From Mariniphaga sp963747515 (lineage in GTDB: Bacteria; Bacteroidota; Bacteroidia; Bacteroidales; Prolixibacteraceae): DNA of 64,000 bases. Of this stretch, positions 25,496 through 34,625 are shown in pieces. Within the stretch, counting starts at the first letter, position 1; every line of letters begins with the position of its first letter. The notes below the pieces were generated by a model. That model was not told the DNA's origin. It searched no databases and worked only from the letters and a program-made list of their open reading frames with translations. Where the stretch lies: the NCBI GenBank assembly GCA_963747515.1, contig CAVVFN010000002.1, positions 372,001-436,000 on the forward strand, read 5' to 3'. A program made the translations under genes and the position numbers.

Positions 25496-27175
25496 ATGAA
25501 AATTGTAATATTTTATGCATTGCTGTTTTTAATGATTTCAGCCTGCAACAGAAAAGAACAATATGATTTAATAATTAGAAATGGAACCATTTACAACGGA
25601 AGTGGTAAAAAACCCTTTATTGCGGATGTTGCTGTAAACGGTGATAAAATAGTTTTTATGGGGGACCTGAAAAATTCCAGGGGCATACAGGAAACAGATG
25701 CCAGCGGGATGGCTGTATCTCCCGGTTTCATAAATATGCTGAGCTGGGCTCATGAATCCCTTATTGAAGATGGCCGTTCACAAAGCAACATAAGGCAGGG
25801 TGTAACCCTTGAAGTAATGGGTGAAGGATGGTCGGCCGGACCTTTAACTGAACCGATGAAAAAGGATAATAAAGAAAAACAGGGCAATATAAAATACGAT
25901 ATTCAATGGACTACTCTTGGAGAAAACCTGGAATACCTGGAGAGAAAAGGGGTTGCTTCAAATGTTGCATCATTTATTGGTGCAACTACAGTCCGAATTC
26001 ATGAAATAGGATTTGAAAACCGTACTCCCGGTAAGCAGGAAATGGAAGCTATGAAAAACCTTGTAAGGCAGGCCATGGAAGAAGGGGCTATAGGTTTGAG
26101 TTCATCATTGATTTATGCCCCTGCATCATTTGCCGGTACCGATGAACTTGTTGAACTCTGCAAAGCAGCAGCGGAATATAATGGGATGTACATTTCACAT
26201 ATAAGAAGTGAAGGTGATCAACTGATTGAAGCGCTCGATGAATTTCTGCAGATTGCCGATCAGGCGGGAATCCGATCGGAGTTATACCACATAAAAGCTG
26301 CCGGGCAGGAAAACTGGCATAAGATGGATTCTGTCATCGGGCGAATAAATTCTGCCCGATCAAAGGGTTTACAAGTAACGGCAAACATGTATAATTATAC
26401 AGCAGCGGGAACCGGATTGTATGCCACCATGCCGCAATGGGTGCAGGAAGGAGGACATGATGCATGGGTAGAACGGTTGAAAAATCCTTCCATTAGAGCC
26501 AGAGTCATACAGGAAATGGTTGCTCCGGGAAAAAATTGGGAGAATTTTTATTATATGGTGGGTTCTCCTGATAAGATTATCCTTAATGGTTTTGTTACCG
26601 ACTCCTTAAAATATTTAACCGGTAAAACTGTAGCGGAAATTGCAAAATTAAGAAATGTAACTCCCCCTGAAGTTATTATTGATATGGTAGTTCAGGATAA
26701 TAGCCGGGTGAATGCCGTTTACTTTCTTATGACTGAAGAAAATATCGAAAAGCAAATTAAACAACCATGGGTGAGCTTTGGATCAGATGAAGCATCCCAG
26801 TCTCCGGAAGGGATTTTTTTGAAATCGAATCCTCACCCCAGGGCATATGGCAACTTTAGCCGTTTACTTGGAAAATATGTCAGAGAGCAAAAAATAATTT
26901 CTCTGGAAGAAGCTATCCGAAGGCTGACTGCATTACCGGCCAGTAATATGAAAATAAAAAACAGGGGAATGCTGAAGGAAGGATACTTTGCTGATATTGT
27001 TGTTTTTGATCCCGATGTTATTGGCGACCATGCTTCCTATACAAATCCACACCAGTATGCAACAGGTGTAAAGGATGTATTTGTTAATGGCACCCAGGTT
27101 TTGGAAAATGGTGAACATACAGGAGCATTACCCGGACGTGTGGTGAGAGGACCGGGGTACAATCAGGAAAAATGA
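25496..27175 (+). CDS. D-aminoacylase-like amidohydrolase lipoprotein
   Basis: The 559-residue protein has a lipobox signal (LMISAC, Cys17). The body follows the N-acyl-D-amino-acid deacylase layout: LIIRNGTIYNGSG at the start, MYISHIRSEG and SELYHIKAAG in the middle, WVSFGSDEA, and the terminal motif GYFADIVVFDPD. The usual HxH metal pair after PGFI is replaced by PGFINMLSWAHESL, so the metal site must differ. I recall the same replacement in other Bacteroidota members, which suggests a distinct subfamily. It may cleave D-amino-acid-containing peptides or other amides in the envelope. No operon partners. Confidence 0.8.
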   Translation: MKIVIFYALLFLMISACNRKEQYDLIIRNGTIYNGSGKKPFIADVAVNGDKIVFMGDLKNSRGIQETDASGMAVSPGFINMLSWAHESLIEDGRSQSNIRQGVTLEVMGEGWSAGPLTEPMKKDNKEKQGNIKYDIQWTTLGENLEYLERKGVASNVASFIGATTVRIHEIGFENRTPGKQEMEAMKNLVRQAMEEGAIGLSSSLIYAPASFAGTDELVELCKAAAEYNGMYISHIRSEGDQLIEALDEFLQIADQAGIRSELYHIKAAGQENWHKMDSVIGRINSARSKGLQVTANMYNYTAAGTGLYATMPQWVQEGGHDAWVERLKNPSIRARVIQEMVAPGKNWENFYYMVGSPDKIILNGFVTDSLKYLTGKTVAEIAKLRNVTPPEVIIDMVVQDNSRVNAVYFLMTEENIEKQIKQPWVSFGSDEASQSPEGIFLKSNPHPRAYGNFSRLLGKYVREQKIISLEEAIRRLTALPASNMKIKNRGMLKEGYFADIVVFDPDVIGDHASYTNPHQYATGVKDVFVNGTQVLENGEHTGALPGRVVRGPGYNQEK

Positions 27176-27317
27176 ACATGTTAACATTGGCTGCATATCA
27201 ATAATCACTCAATCAGTAATATAAGCCGGTTCTTATATCGCACCTCAAAATAAATATTAAAATAAGGTACATGTTTGCCAAAATTTATAACTTTGGTGCT
27301 GTATAACACGCTGTTGG

Positions 27318-28025
27318 ATGTATATGTTAAATTCAGTGATGAGAATAAAAGACATTCTTGAAAATCCGAATTCCGTTTTTTATTTGCTGAACCGGGAAGA
27401 GAAGGATGAATTAGAAAGACATATCTCTTTGGCTCATCATAAAAAGAATGAGTTTGTTTTCAAGGAAGGAGATAAGCCCAATGGTTTAATGATGCTGGTT
27501 AATGGGAAAGTTAAAATCTACAAGGAAGGTGTGGCCGGCAGAGAGCAAATTATACGAATGGCCAGGCCTCTTGGAATGATAGGTTACCGTGCCTTATTTG
27601 CCGGAGAAAATCATATTGCTACCGCTGTCACTATCGAAGAATCACTCATTTGTACAATTAGTTCAGAATTTATATTCAGCAGAGCATTAAAAAACAATCA
27701 GTTCTGCCAGAGTATCATTTTAAACCTTGCAAGAGAGCTCGGATTTGCCACTTCACGAACAGTGGCTCTCACTCAAAAGCACATCAGGGGCAGGCTTGCC
27801 GAGTCGCTTATGCTTCTTAAAAATAAGTATGGCTTTGAGAATGACGGAACAACTTTAAAAGTGTACCTCTCGCGGGAAGACATTGCAAATTTATCGAACA
27901 TGACTACCTCGAATGCCATTCGGACTCTTTCAACATTTGCCAATGAAAAAATTATTTCTATCGATGGCAGAAAGATTAAAGTGATTGATGCCCAAAAGCT
28001 TGAAAGAGTAAGTAAACTCGGTTAA
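27318..28025 (+). CDS. Crp/Fnr-family transcriptional regulator
   Basis: The 235-residue protein has a cyclic-nucleotide-type beta-barrel (KNEFVFKEGDKPNGLMMLVNGKVKIYKEG), a dimer helix, and a C-terminal winged HTH (YLSREDIANLSNMTTSNAIRTLSTFANEKII). There is no Fnr cysteine cluster. The effector is unknown. A -7 element TAACTTTG at 27288-27295 predicts a transcript start near 27303, just before the gene. Another start is possible at MRIKDIL. A hairpin terminator follows. Confidence 0.9.
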   Translation: MYMLNSVMRIKDILENPNSVFYLLNREEKDELERHISLAHHKKNEFVFKEGDKPNGLMMLVNGKVKIYKEGVAGREQIIRMARPLGMIGYRALFAGENHIATAVTIEESLICTISSEFIFSRALKNNQFCQSIILNLARELGFATSRTVALTQKHIRGRLAESLMLLKNKYGFENDGTTLKVYLSREDIANLSNMTTSNAIRTLSTFANEKIISIDGRKIKVIDAQKLERVSKLG

Positions 28026-28057
28026 GAGGATTTCAAAATACCTTATCACACGATTTC

Positions 28058-28094
28058 AATACCTGATTGATAAAAAACAGGTATTTTTCTTTTT
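28058..28094 (+). terminator. Terminator of the Crp/Fnr gene
   Basis: Stem AATACCTG / CAGGTATT with a 12-base A-rich loop and a T-rich tail, 33 bases after the stop. Confidence 0.75.
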
Positions 28095-28173
28095 GGAAAA
28101 TCAGCTTTCTGCAAGTGAGATTCTGCTAAATATACCTTTCTGAAAATTCTTCAACAGCAATTCTTCTGCTATT

Positions 28174-28302
28174 TTAAAAGAAGTTATTTGCCCGCTTCAA
28201 CCTGCGTATCAGCTCTTCTGTCTTCCCGGAAAACATCGATCCGGTTATGGTTTCAATGCTTCCTTGTCTTTTATGACTGTTTACATCCTTCTCAATAAAC
28301 AT
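28174..28302 (-). pseudogene. tdk: N-terminal remnant of thymidine kinase
   Basis: The frame starts with ATG and gives 42 residues: MFIEKDVNSHKRQGSIETIT followed by GSMFSGKTEELIRRLKRAN, the P-loop and first helix of Bacteroidota thymidine kinase (normally about 190-200 residues). After RAN the match is lost and a stop follows; the downstream bases toward 28100 do not restore it. Thymidine salvage through this locus is lost. It is divergent from the conserved gene at 28377 and rsmI. Confidence 0.75.
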
Positions 28303-28376
28303 GTAACCTGCGAATATATAAGAAATTAAATTCGTATTTTTACAAAAATAATCTTTAAAACATTAGCCGGTAAAGA

Positions 28377-29165
28377 ATGGAAAATAAAAAACTCGTAAAA
28401 ATTCTTACAAAAGATATGGCAGAACTCGAGGAGCTTATTTCTGAAGTGAAACTGCAACAAAAATTCGATGCTCTCGAAATGGAGTTTATTCATACACGGG
28501 CTAAAGGAGTTTTACAACTGCTTCAACTGCTCAATTCCAGTGAGGAACCTGTTATACTGCAAACAGACGAAAAAAATAATCTTATAAAAAAACTGAAGGA
28601 TAAAGTAGAAAATGTTTCAAAATTAGCCTCAGAAATTGCTCCTGAACAAGAGGATGAAGAAATGGATAAGGAAGAGCCTGAAGAAAAACCTCTTCCGGGT
28701 GTTGTCCCTGAACCTCCCGAAAAAGAAGAGGTAGATGTAATTGCAGAAGAATTAGCTAAAGAACCTTTAAAAAAAGAAGAAGAGAAGGGAGATGAGGAAA
28801 TGCTGCAGGAAGAAGCCCCTAAATCGGAAGCAACATCACGCCTTGGAGACAGCTTTCTTAAGGGAAAATCGGTGAACGATGTGATTAATGAACAGGTTAA
28901 GCTGGAATATAAATTGTCAAACAGGCCGGTAAGCAGCATTCAGTCTGCCATTGGTATAAACGACCGTTTCCAGTATATCAGGGAACTGTTCGACGGGGAC
29001 AGTAAAAAATTCGTGGAGGCAGTTAAAACACTCGATTCCATGAGCAACATAAGGGAGGCAATTGATTTCCTGCGTGCCCATTATAAATGGAACAGGAATG
29101 AAACCAGCCTGAAATTCGTTAACCTCGTAAAGCGCAGGTTTCAATCTGCAGCAGCCGGTTCCTGA
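28377..29165 (+). CDS. Conserved Bacteroidota protein with acidic linker
   Basis: Of the 262 residues, the first 80 are helical (coiled-coil-like, ELEELISEVKLQQKFDALEMEF). Residues about 85-160 are a Glu/Pro/Lys-rich disordered linker. The C-terminal 80 form a compact conserved domain (IQSAIGINDRFQYIRELFDGD, EAIDFLRAHYKW, FVNLVKRRF). I know this C-terminal pattern from hypothetical proteins across Bacteroidota near tdk and rsmI, but no function is established. rsmI follows after 52 bases, so co-transcription is likely. Confidence 0.7.
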   Translation: MENKKLVKILTKDMAELEELISEVKLQQKFDALEMEFIHTRAKGVLQLLQLLNSSEEPVILQTDEKNNLIKKLKDKVENVSKLASEIAPEQEDEEMDKEEPEEKPLPGVVPEPPEKEEVDVIAEELAKEPLKKEEEKGDEEMLQEEAPKSEATSRLGDSFLKGKSVNDVINEQVKLEYKLSNRPVSSIQSAIGINDRFQYIRELFDGDSKKFVEAVKTLDSMSNIREAIDFLRAHYKWNRNETSLKFVNLVKRRFQSAAAGS

Positions 29166-29217
29166 AATACGGTTTTTCTTTTTGTGTTTTTTTTGATTCT
29201 TTTACAAGCTACTGAGA

Positions 29218-29940
29218 ATGGATAATTCCGGAAAATTAATATTGGTTCCAACTCCCATCGGAAATCTTGATGACATTACCCTGCGGGCTATCGATGCTTT
29301 AAAAAAAGCCGATGTTCTTTTGGCTGAGGATACTCGTGTTTCATCAAAACTGATGAGGCATCTTATGATCGACAAAAAACTTACACCCCATCATAAATTC
29401 AATGAACATAAAAAACTGGAAAGCATTGCAGCAAAACTGCAGGAAGGAAAAACAGTGGCATTAATATCGGATGCAGGTACACCAGGAATTTCCGATCCGG
29501 GTTATTTGCTGGTAAGAACCTGCGCCGAAAGAAACATTACCGTGGAATGCCTTCCCGGAGCCACTGCCCTGATTCCTGCCCTGGCTGTTTCGGGGCTGCC
29601 AACCGACCGTTTTGTTTTTGAAGGATTTCTTCCACAAAAAAAAGGACGGCAAAAACGATTGCAACACTTATCTGATGAAACCCGCACTTTGATTTTTTAT
29701 GAATCACCTTTCCGTTTGGTGAAAACACTTACGCAATTTTGTGAAATATTCGGTGAATCACGACGGGCTTGTGTTTGCCGGGAGCTCTCCAAGATGTTTG
29801 AAGAAATTAAACGGGGAGCTTTGGTTCAGCTCAAAGATTATTATACCCAGAATGCACCCAAAGGGGAAATTGTTATTGTGGTGGATGGAAAACCAAAAAA
29901 ACGATCCGTTTCGGAGGAAGGTGATGACCCGGATGAATGA
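29218..29940 (+). CDS. rsmI: 16S rRNA (cytidine-1402-2'-O)-methyltransferase
   Basis: The 240-residue protein has all the family marks: LVPTPIGNLDDITLRA at the start, LAEDTRVSSKLMRHL, ALISDAGTPGISDPG (SAM pocket), LPGATALIPALAVSGLPTDRF, and FEGFLPQKKGRQKRL. It methylates the ribose of C1402 in 16S rRNA. It lies after the conserved helical protein and before the HAD gene, in the same direction. Confidence 0.95.
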   Translation: MDNSGKLILVPTPIGNLDDITLRAIDALKKADVLLAEDTRVSSKLMRHLMIDKKLTPHHKFNEHKKLESIAAKLQEGKTVALISDAGTPGISDPGYLLVRTCAERNITVECLPGATALIPALAVSGLPTDRFVFEGFLPQKKGRQKRLQHLSDETRTLIFYESPFRLVKTLTQFCEIFGESRRACVCRELSKMFEEIKRGALVQLKDYYTQNAPKGEIVIVVDGKPKKRSVSEEGDDPDE

Positions 29941-30009
29941 ACCAAATTTCCTTGTTCATCTTTCTGTCTGTAATTCAATATTTTTGTTCTTCCATTTATA
30001 CGTTTTATT

Positions 30010-30741
30010 TTGGTGAATCAAAAAAAAAGATATACCCATTTATTTTTCGACCTCGACAATACGTTGTGGGATTTTAATACCAATTCGTTTTATGCTCTGA
30101 AGAAGGCATTTGCATTTTATCATTTGCAGTGTGGCAATACCTCTTTTCAGCGGTTTTATGATGCTTTTGCAGAGAACAATTCTTTCCTGTGGGAAGAATA
30201 CAGAAAAAACAAAGTGGTTAAAAAGGAATTGATTCGTCTGCGTTTTCAGCATACATTCCATGATTTAAATATATCAGGCATCAATCCTGAAGAAATGAAT
30301 GAAATTTACCTCACCGGGATGCCAAAACAAAAAAAATTGATGAACGGGGCAAAACAACTGCTGGATTACCTGAAATTGAAAGGTTATGTGCTGTCAATCA
30401 TTACCAATGGTTTTACCTGTGTACAGATTGGCAAACTGCATGCAACAGGAATAAAGTCTTATTTCAGAAAAGTCGTAATTTCGGAAGAGATAAAATCGCC
30501 CAAACCATCCCCAAAAATATTTGAACATGCCTTGAAGTCGACAAATGCCCCTAAAAGGTCAAGCCTGATGATAGGTGACGACATGGAGGCGGATGTTAAA
30601 GGTGCACTTAATTTTGGCATGGATGCCGTCCTTTTTGATCCCCTTAAAAAATATCCCGACATCCTGCAGGAGGAAATTTGCTGCTTCAAAAACTCTCTGT
30701 ATATTATAAATGAACTGTCTGATCTTTGTAGGATAGTTTAA
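30010..30741 (+). CDS. HAD hydrolase, YjjG-type noncanonical pyrimidine nucleotidase
   Basis: The protein of about 243 residues starts with TTG at 30010 or GTG at 30013; no ATG is available. HAD motifs: LFFDLDNTLWDF (nucleophile Asp), ITNGF (motif II), KSPKPSPKIFEHAL (motif III Lys) and IGDDMEADVKGALNFGMDAV (motif IV). A helical cap lies between motifs I and II, as in YjjG, which dephosphorylates damaged or noncanonical pyrimidine nucleotides. The substrate is assigned by family only. Confidence 0.85.
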   Translation: MVNQKKRYTHLFFDLDNTLWDFNTNSFYALKKAFAFYHLQCGNTSFQRFYDAFAENNSFLWEEYRKNKVVKKELIRLRFQHTFHDLNISGINPEEMNEIYLTGMPKQKKLMNGAKQLLDYLKLKGYVLSIITNGFTCVQIGKLHATGIKSYFRKVVISEEIKSPKPSPKIFEHALKSTNAPKRSSLMIGDDMEADVKGALNFGMDAVLFDPLKKYPDILQEEICCFKNSLYIINELSDLCRIV

Positions 30742-31410
30742 GGGATATTAAAGTAAATATAGAATTACCCCAGGCGTTGCTTAAAAAAAATGCTTCTGCG
30801 GAACCTCGACTGAATTAAATTCAAAATGAATTGGAAATATTCCATTTTAAAAAACTTTTAAAACAGGTAAATAAAAATTGATCAACCAGGCGGCAGGGAT
30901 TTGGATCTTTAAGAAATTATAACTTTTAAAAATAATAAAGGATATTTTTATTTTGATTGTTTTCCTATGTTTTTATCATTTTTTTTTTCATTTCTTTTTG
31001 CAAAATTTGCATTTAGTATTTTTTAACAATTATATTTGAAGTTTGAAAATTTTAAAGAGGAGAAGTAGGAAACACAGTGTTTAAATAATGGGTTTGATAC
31101 TTTCTTTTGAATTTAATTTATAAAAAAGACAATAAAATCATGTTTCAACCGATAGAAAAGCAATTAATCGAGACAGATGAGAAGTAAATAACCAAAAATT
31201 TAACCTTTTAATATGAAGTTTCATGCTAAAAATTGCCGAAAGGGGGTTCTTCCTTTTCTTTGTTGATTTGCTTTTTTCAAATGATTTATCATTAAGATTT
31301 CTGGTAAAATATTGGGAATTACTGAATGCTGTTTTACTTGAAAAGTCTTAGCTATATATTTAATTAATAATGATTAAGCTGTTTAATTAATAAATTTTAA
31401 AAACTATTCT
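30742..31410 (+). promoter_or_regulatory. Promoter region and long leader of the Sus operon
   Basis: The 670-bp AT-rich gap holds no gene. TTTG at 31006-31009, 21 bases, then TATATTTG at 31031-31038 make a consensus Bacteroidota promoter, with a predicted start near 31045. That leaves an untranslated leader of roughly 365 bases before susC, room for antisense or structural control. I see no known riboswitch. Confidence 0.65.
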
Positions 31411-34400
31411 ATGAAAAAGATTGCGTATTTTTTCTCGATTCTCCTTTTCATGGGAACTTTGGTTGCCAACGGGCAGACGAGGGTGATTACCGGAACGGTA
31501 ACCTCGGCTGAAGATGGTCAATCGATCCCGGGAGTATCGATTATTGTGCCAGGGACAACGCTTGGAACAGTTACTGACATGAGTGGTAGCTATTCCCTGC
31601 AAGTTCCTGAAAGTGCTCAGGCCCTTAGTTTTTCCTTTGTAGGGATGGTAAGGCAGGAAGTACCCATTGAAGGCAGGTCTGTAATCAATGTGAAAATGGA
31701 AACAGAATCAATTGGTGTAAATGAGGTAGTTGTAACGGCCTTTGGTATCTCAAGAGCAAAAAAAGCACTGGGCTATTCAGCAACAGAAGTTTCTTCAGAT
31801 GCTGTACTTCAAAAATCCGAGCCCGATTTATTGCGTTCCCTGGAGGGAAAAATAGCCGGGGTTGAAATCCGATCTACAGGAGGTTCACCGGGTTCAGCAA
31901 CACGTATGACAATCAGGGGAAATACTTCTTTCTCAGGAGATAACCAACCTCTTTTCGTTGTTGATGGTATTCCTTACAGCAACGAACAGTATGAAACTAC
32001 CGACTTTAGTACCAGTGGAGGTGCGTACGGAAGCGGTCTGGCTACGCTTGACCCGAATGATATTGCATCAACTACCGTTTTGAAAGGTGCAGCTGCCGCT
32101 GCATTATATGGTTCACGCGCTAAAAACGGAGTAGTATTGATTACAACAAAATCAGGTTCGGCAAATGCCAAAGAAGTTTCTGTTACCGTGAACAGCTCTG
32201 CAAGTTTTGAGAATATTGCCAGTATTCCGGAGTATCAGAATACATATGGTGCCGGCGCTAATTTCCAGTATTCCAATTCCAATGGTTCGTGGGGACCTCG
32301 TTTTGATTCACGAGATTCCATAAAAACCTGGGATGGCTATTCTTCAGCTTTCGGATGGGGTGATAGCATTGCTTATGTAGCTCAACCAAATAATGTAAAA
32401 AATTTATTTGACACGGGTCTGGTTCTGGAAAATTCGGTTAACGTACAGGGTGGACAAGGAAACACTTCCTATAATGTTACCATATCCGATTTGCGGAACG
32501 ATGGTTACATTCCTCATTCACTTTTCAACAGAACAAGTATAAGTGTGGGGGGAAATACAAGAGTATTGAATGTTCTTACAGTAACCGGTTCTTCAAGTTA
32601 TTCATCCAGTACACAGGAAGGCGCCATTTTTGGTAACAACCAGGCTGACGACGGTTACGGGGCTTCTGGTTTTGCACGGGCATTATGGCCGGCAAGGAAC
32701 TGGATACTGGATCCTTTTGAACATCCGGTAACCGGTTTCCCTATGCAGCCTAATGGCGATCAGTTTGATAATCCCTACTGGTCGTGGAAATACAATAAAA
32801 CGATTACCGATATGGATCGTGTTGTGGGTAACCTGTCATTCGATTTAAAAATTACCGACTGGATGAGTGCTTCTTACAGAATGGGCGCCAATGCATTCTA
32901 CCAACGTCGCGATGAAGTTATAGAGATAGGTTCAAGAGCTTCCGAATTTGGTAAGAAAGGTGGTATAACCACCGATGATGTTACTATGTTCGAATTTGAT
33001 ACCCAATTATTTTTAAATTTTAACCGCGACATTACAGATAAAATAGGTGTCAGCGGCTTGTTGGGCTACAATACAAACCAAAGAGAAGAAGACAGGCAGC
33101 TGTACAGAGGATATGAATTTATTAACAGAGGTATTCATGATGTCGATAATACAAACAGTGTAATACCCCTTGGCGGAGATTATATGAAAAGAAGGCTGAT
33201 AGGAGCCTTGGGTGAAATCACCTTTGATTACAATAACGTACTGTATCTGACGGCAAGGGGAAGAAATGACTGGTCGTCCACATTACCCAAAGGGAATAAT
33301 TCCTATTTCTATCCGGCAGTGGATGCTTCGTTCATTTTTACTGATGCCCTGGAAATTGACTCTGAAATATTAAGTTACGGCAAGTTACGTGCCAGCTGGG
33401 GTAAAGTGGGTATGGATGCACCGGCTTATGTAGTCAATCCTGTGTATTATGTAAAAGGTATTGATCAAAATGCATTAAGAAGTGGTAATTTCCCGTTCCT
33501 GGGGCAGCCTGCATTATATGTGCCAAATACAGCATACGATATCAATCTGAAACCTGAATTCAAGGAAGATATTGAAGTGGGAGCAGAACTTAATTTCTTT
33601 GATAACCGGCTTAATCTGGATGTCGCCTTGTATCAGAGTAAATCCACCGATATGATTTATCCTGTTTTTGTTGCACCTTCATCGGGATATTCCCAGAATT
33701 ATACCAATGTTGGGGAAATGACCAACAAGGGTATCGAGCTGGCAGTTGATTTAAGACCTGTTGTTACCCAGAATTTTAATTGGAACATGAAGGTTACCTA
33801 TACCAAAAACATAAATGAAGTAAACGATATTAATGGAGTTGATTCGCTTGCCTATATTAGCCTGCTTTTTGGTGACCCGGCTTCAGCTATTATCGTAGGG
33901 CAACCTTATGGAGTATTCTATGGAAATGTTTCACAACGCGATGAAGAAGGAAATGTTTTGATTGATCCTTCCACAGGGTTAATGATCGACGCACTTGAAC
34001 AGGAAGTTTATGGCGATCCCAATCCTGATTACATTATGGGGGTATCTAATAATTTCTCCTATAAAGGTTTATCGCTGTCGTTTTTGCTTGATTACAAAAA
34101 AGGCGGGGATATATTTTCAAATTCTGTAGTTTCAATGTTGGGCCGTGGTGTTACAAAAGATACCGAAGATCGTGAAAAAACAGTAATTCTTCCTGGAGTT
34201 TATGGTGATGCAAACTCAAAACAACCGATCCTGGATGCCCAGGGAAATAAAATTCCCAATATTACCCAGGTTTCAGTAAACGATTTGTACTTCTCTTCAG
34301 GTTTTAGTTCCTATGCAATTAATTCCTATGGAGAGTGGCAGGTTTATGATGCAACTACCCTCAGGTTAAGGGAAGTATCGCTGGGATACAATCTTCCCAA

Positions 34401-34605
34401 ACAATGGTTAAGCAACGGACCAATTGAAACTATCTTCCTGAGTGTTACCGGCCGGAATTTATGGTATTGGGCTATGAATATGCCAAAATATACGAATTTC
34501 GATCCGGAAGTAAGTACTTATGGCTCTTCAAATGTATTGGGTGTGGAATACAGTGGTGCACCCTCAACCAGAAGGATTGGGTTTAACCTTAAATTGATAT
34601 TCTAA
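31411..34605 (+). CDS. SusC/RagA-family TonB-dependent outer-membrane transporter
   Basis: The 1064-residue protein has a signal peptide (about 22 residues, ending VANGQ), a carboxypeptidase-like domain (ITGTVTSAEDGQSIPGVSIIV), the SusC motif VNEVVVTAFGISR before the plug, the plug (GKIAGVEIRS, PLFVVDGIPY, LKGAAAAALYGSRAKNGV), and a 22-strand barrel ending with the terminal aromatic FNLKLIF. It imports an oligosaccharide or peptide captured by the SusD partner encoded 20 bases downstream. There is no STN domain, so no sign of anti-sigma signalling. Substrate unknown; no glycoside hydrolase is next to it. Confidence 0.95.
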   Translation: MKKIAYFFSILLFMGTLVANGQTRVITGTVTSAEDGQSIPGVSIIVPGTTLGTVTDMSGSYSLQVPESAQALSFSFVGMVRQEVPIEGRSVINVKMETESIGVNEVVVTAFGISRAKKALGYSATEVSSDAVLQKSEPDLLRSLEGKIAGVEIRSTGGSPGSATRMTIRGNTSFSGDNQPLFVVDGIPYSNEQYETTDFSTSGGAYGSGLATLDPNDIASTTVLKGAAAAALYGSRAKNGVVLITTKSGSANAKEVSVTVNSSASFENIASIPEYQNTYGAGANFQYSNSNGSWGPRFDSRDSIKTWDGYSSAFGWGDSIAYVAQPNNVKNLFDTGLVLENSVNVQGGQGNTSYNVTISDLRNDGYIPHSLFNRTSISVGGNTRVLNVLTVTGSSSYSSSTQEGAIFGNNQADDGYGASGFARALWPARNWILDPFEHPVTGFPMQPNGDQFDNPYWSWKYNKTITDMDRVVGNLSFDLKITDWMSASYRMGANAFYQRRDEVIEIGSRASEFGKKGGITTDDVTMFEFDTQLFLNFNRDITDKIGVSGLLGYNTNQREEDRQLYRGYEFINRGIHDVDNTNSVIPLGGDYMKRRLIGALGEITFDYNNVLYLTARGRNDWSSTLPKGNNSYFYPAVDASFIFTDALEIDSEILSYGKLRASWGKVGMDAPAYVVNPVYYVKGIDQNALRSGNFPFLGQPALYVPNTAYDINLKPEFKEDIEVGAELNFFDNRLNLDVALYQSKSTDMIYPVFVAPSSGYSQNYTNVGEMTNKGIELAVDLRPVVTQNFNWNMKVTYTKNINEVNDINGVDSLAYISLLFGDPASAIIVGQPYGVFYGNVSQRDEEGNVLIDPSTGLMIDALEQEVYGDPNPDYIMGVSNNFSYKGLSLSFLLDYKKGGDIFSNSVVSMLGRGVTKDTEDREKTVILPGVYGDANSKQPILDAQGNKIPNITQVSVNDLYFSSGFSSYAINSYGEWQVYDATTLRLREVSLGYNLPKQWLSNGPIETIFLSVTGRNLWYWAMNMPKYTNFDPEVSTYGSSNVLGVEYSGAPSTRRIGFNLKLIF

Positions 34606-34625
34606 TTTATTTAATTTTGATTCAT

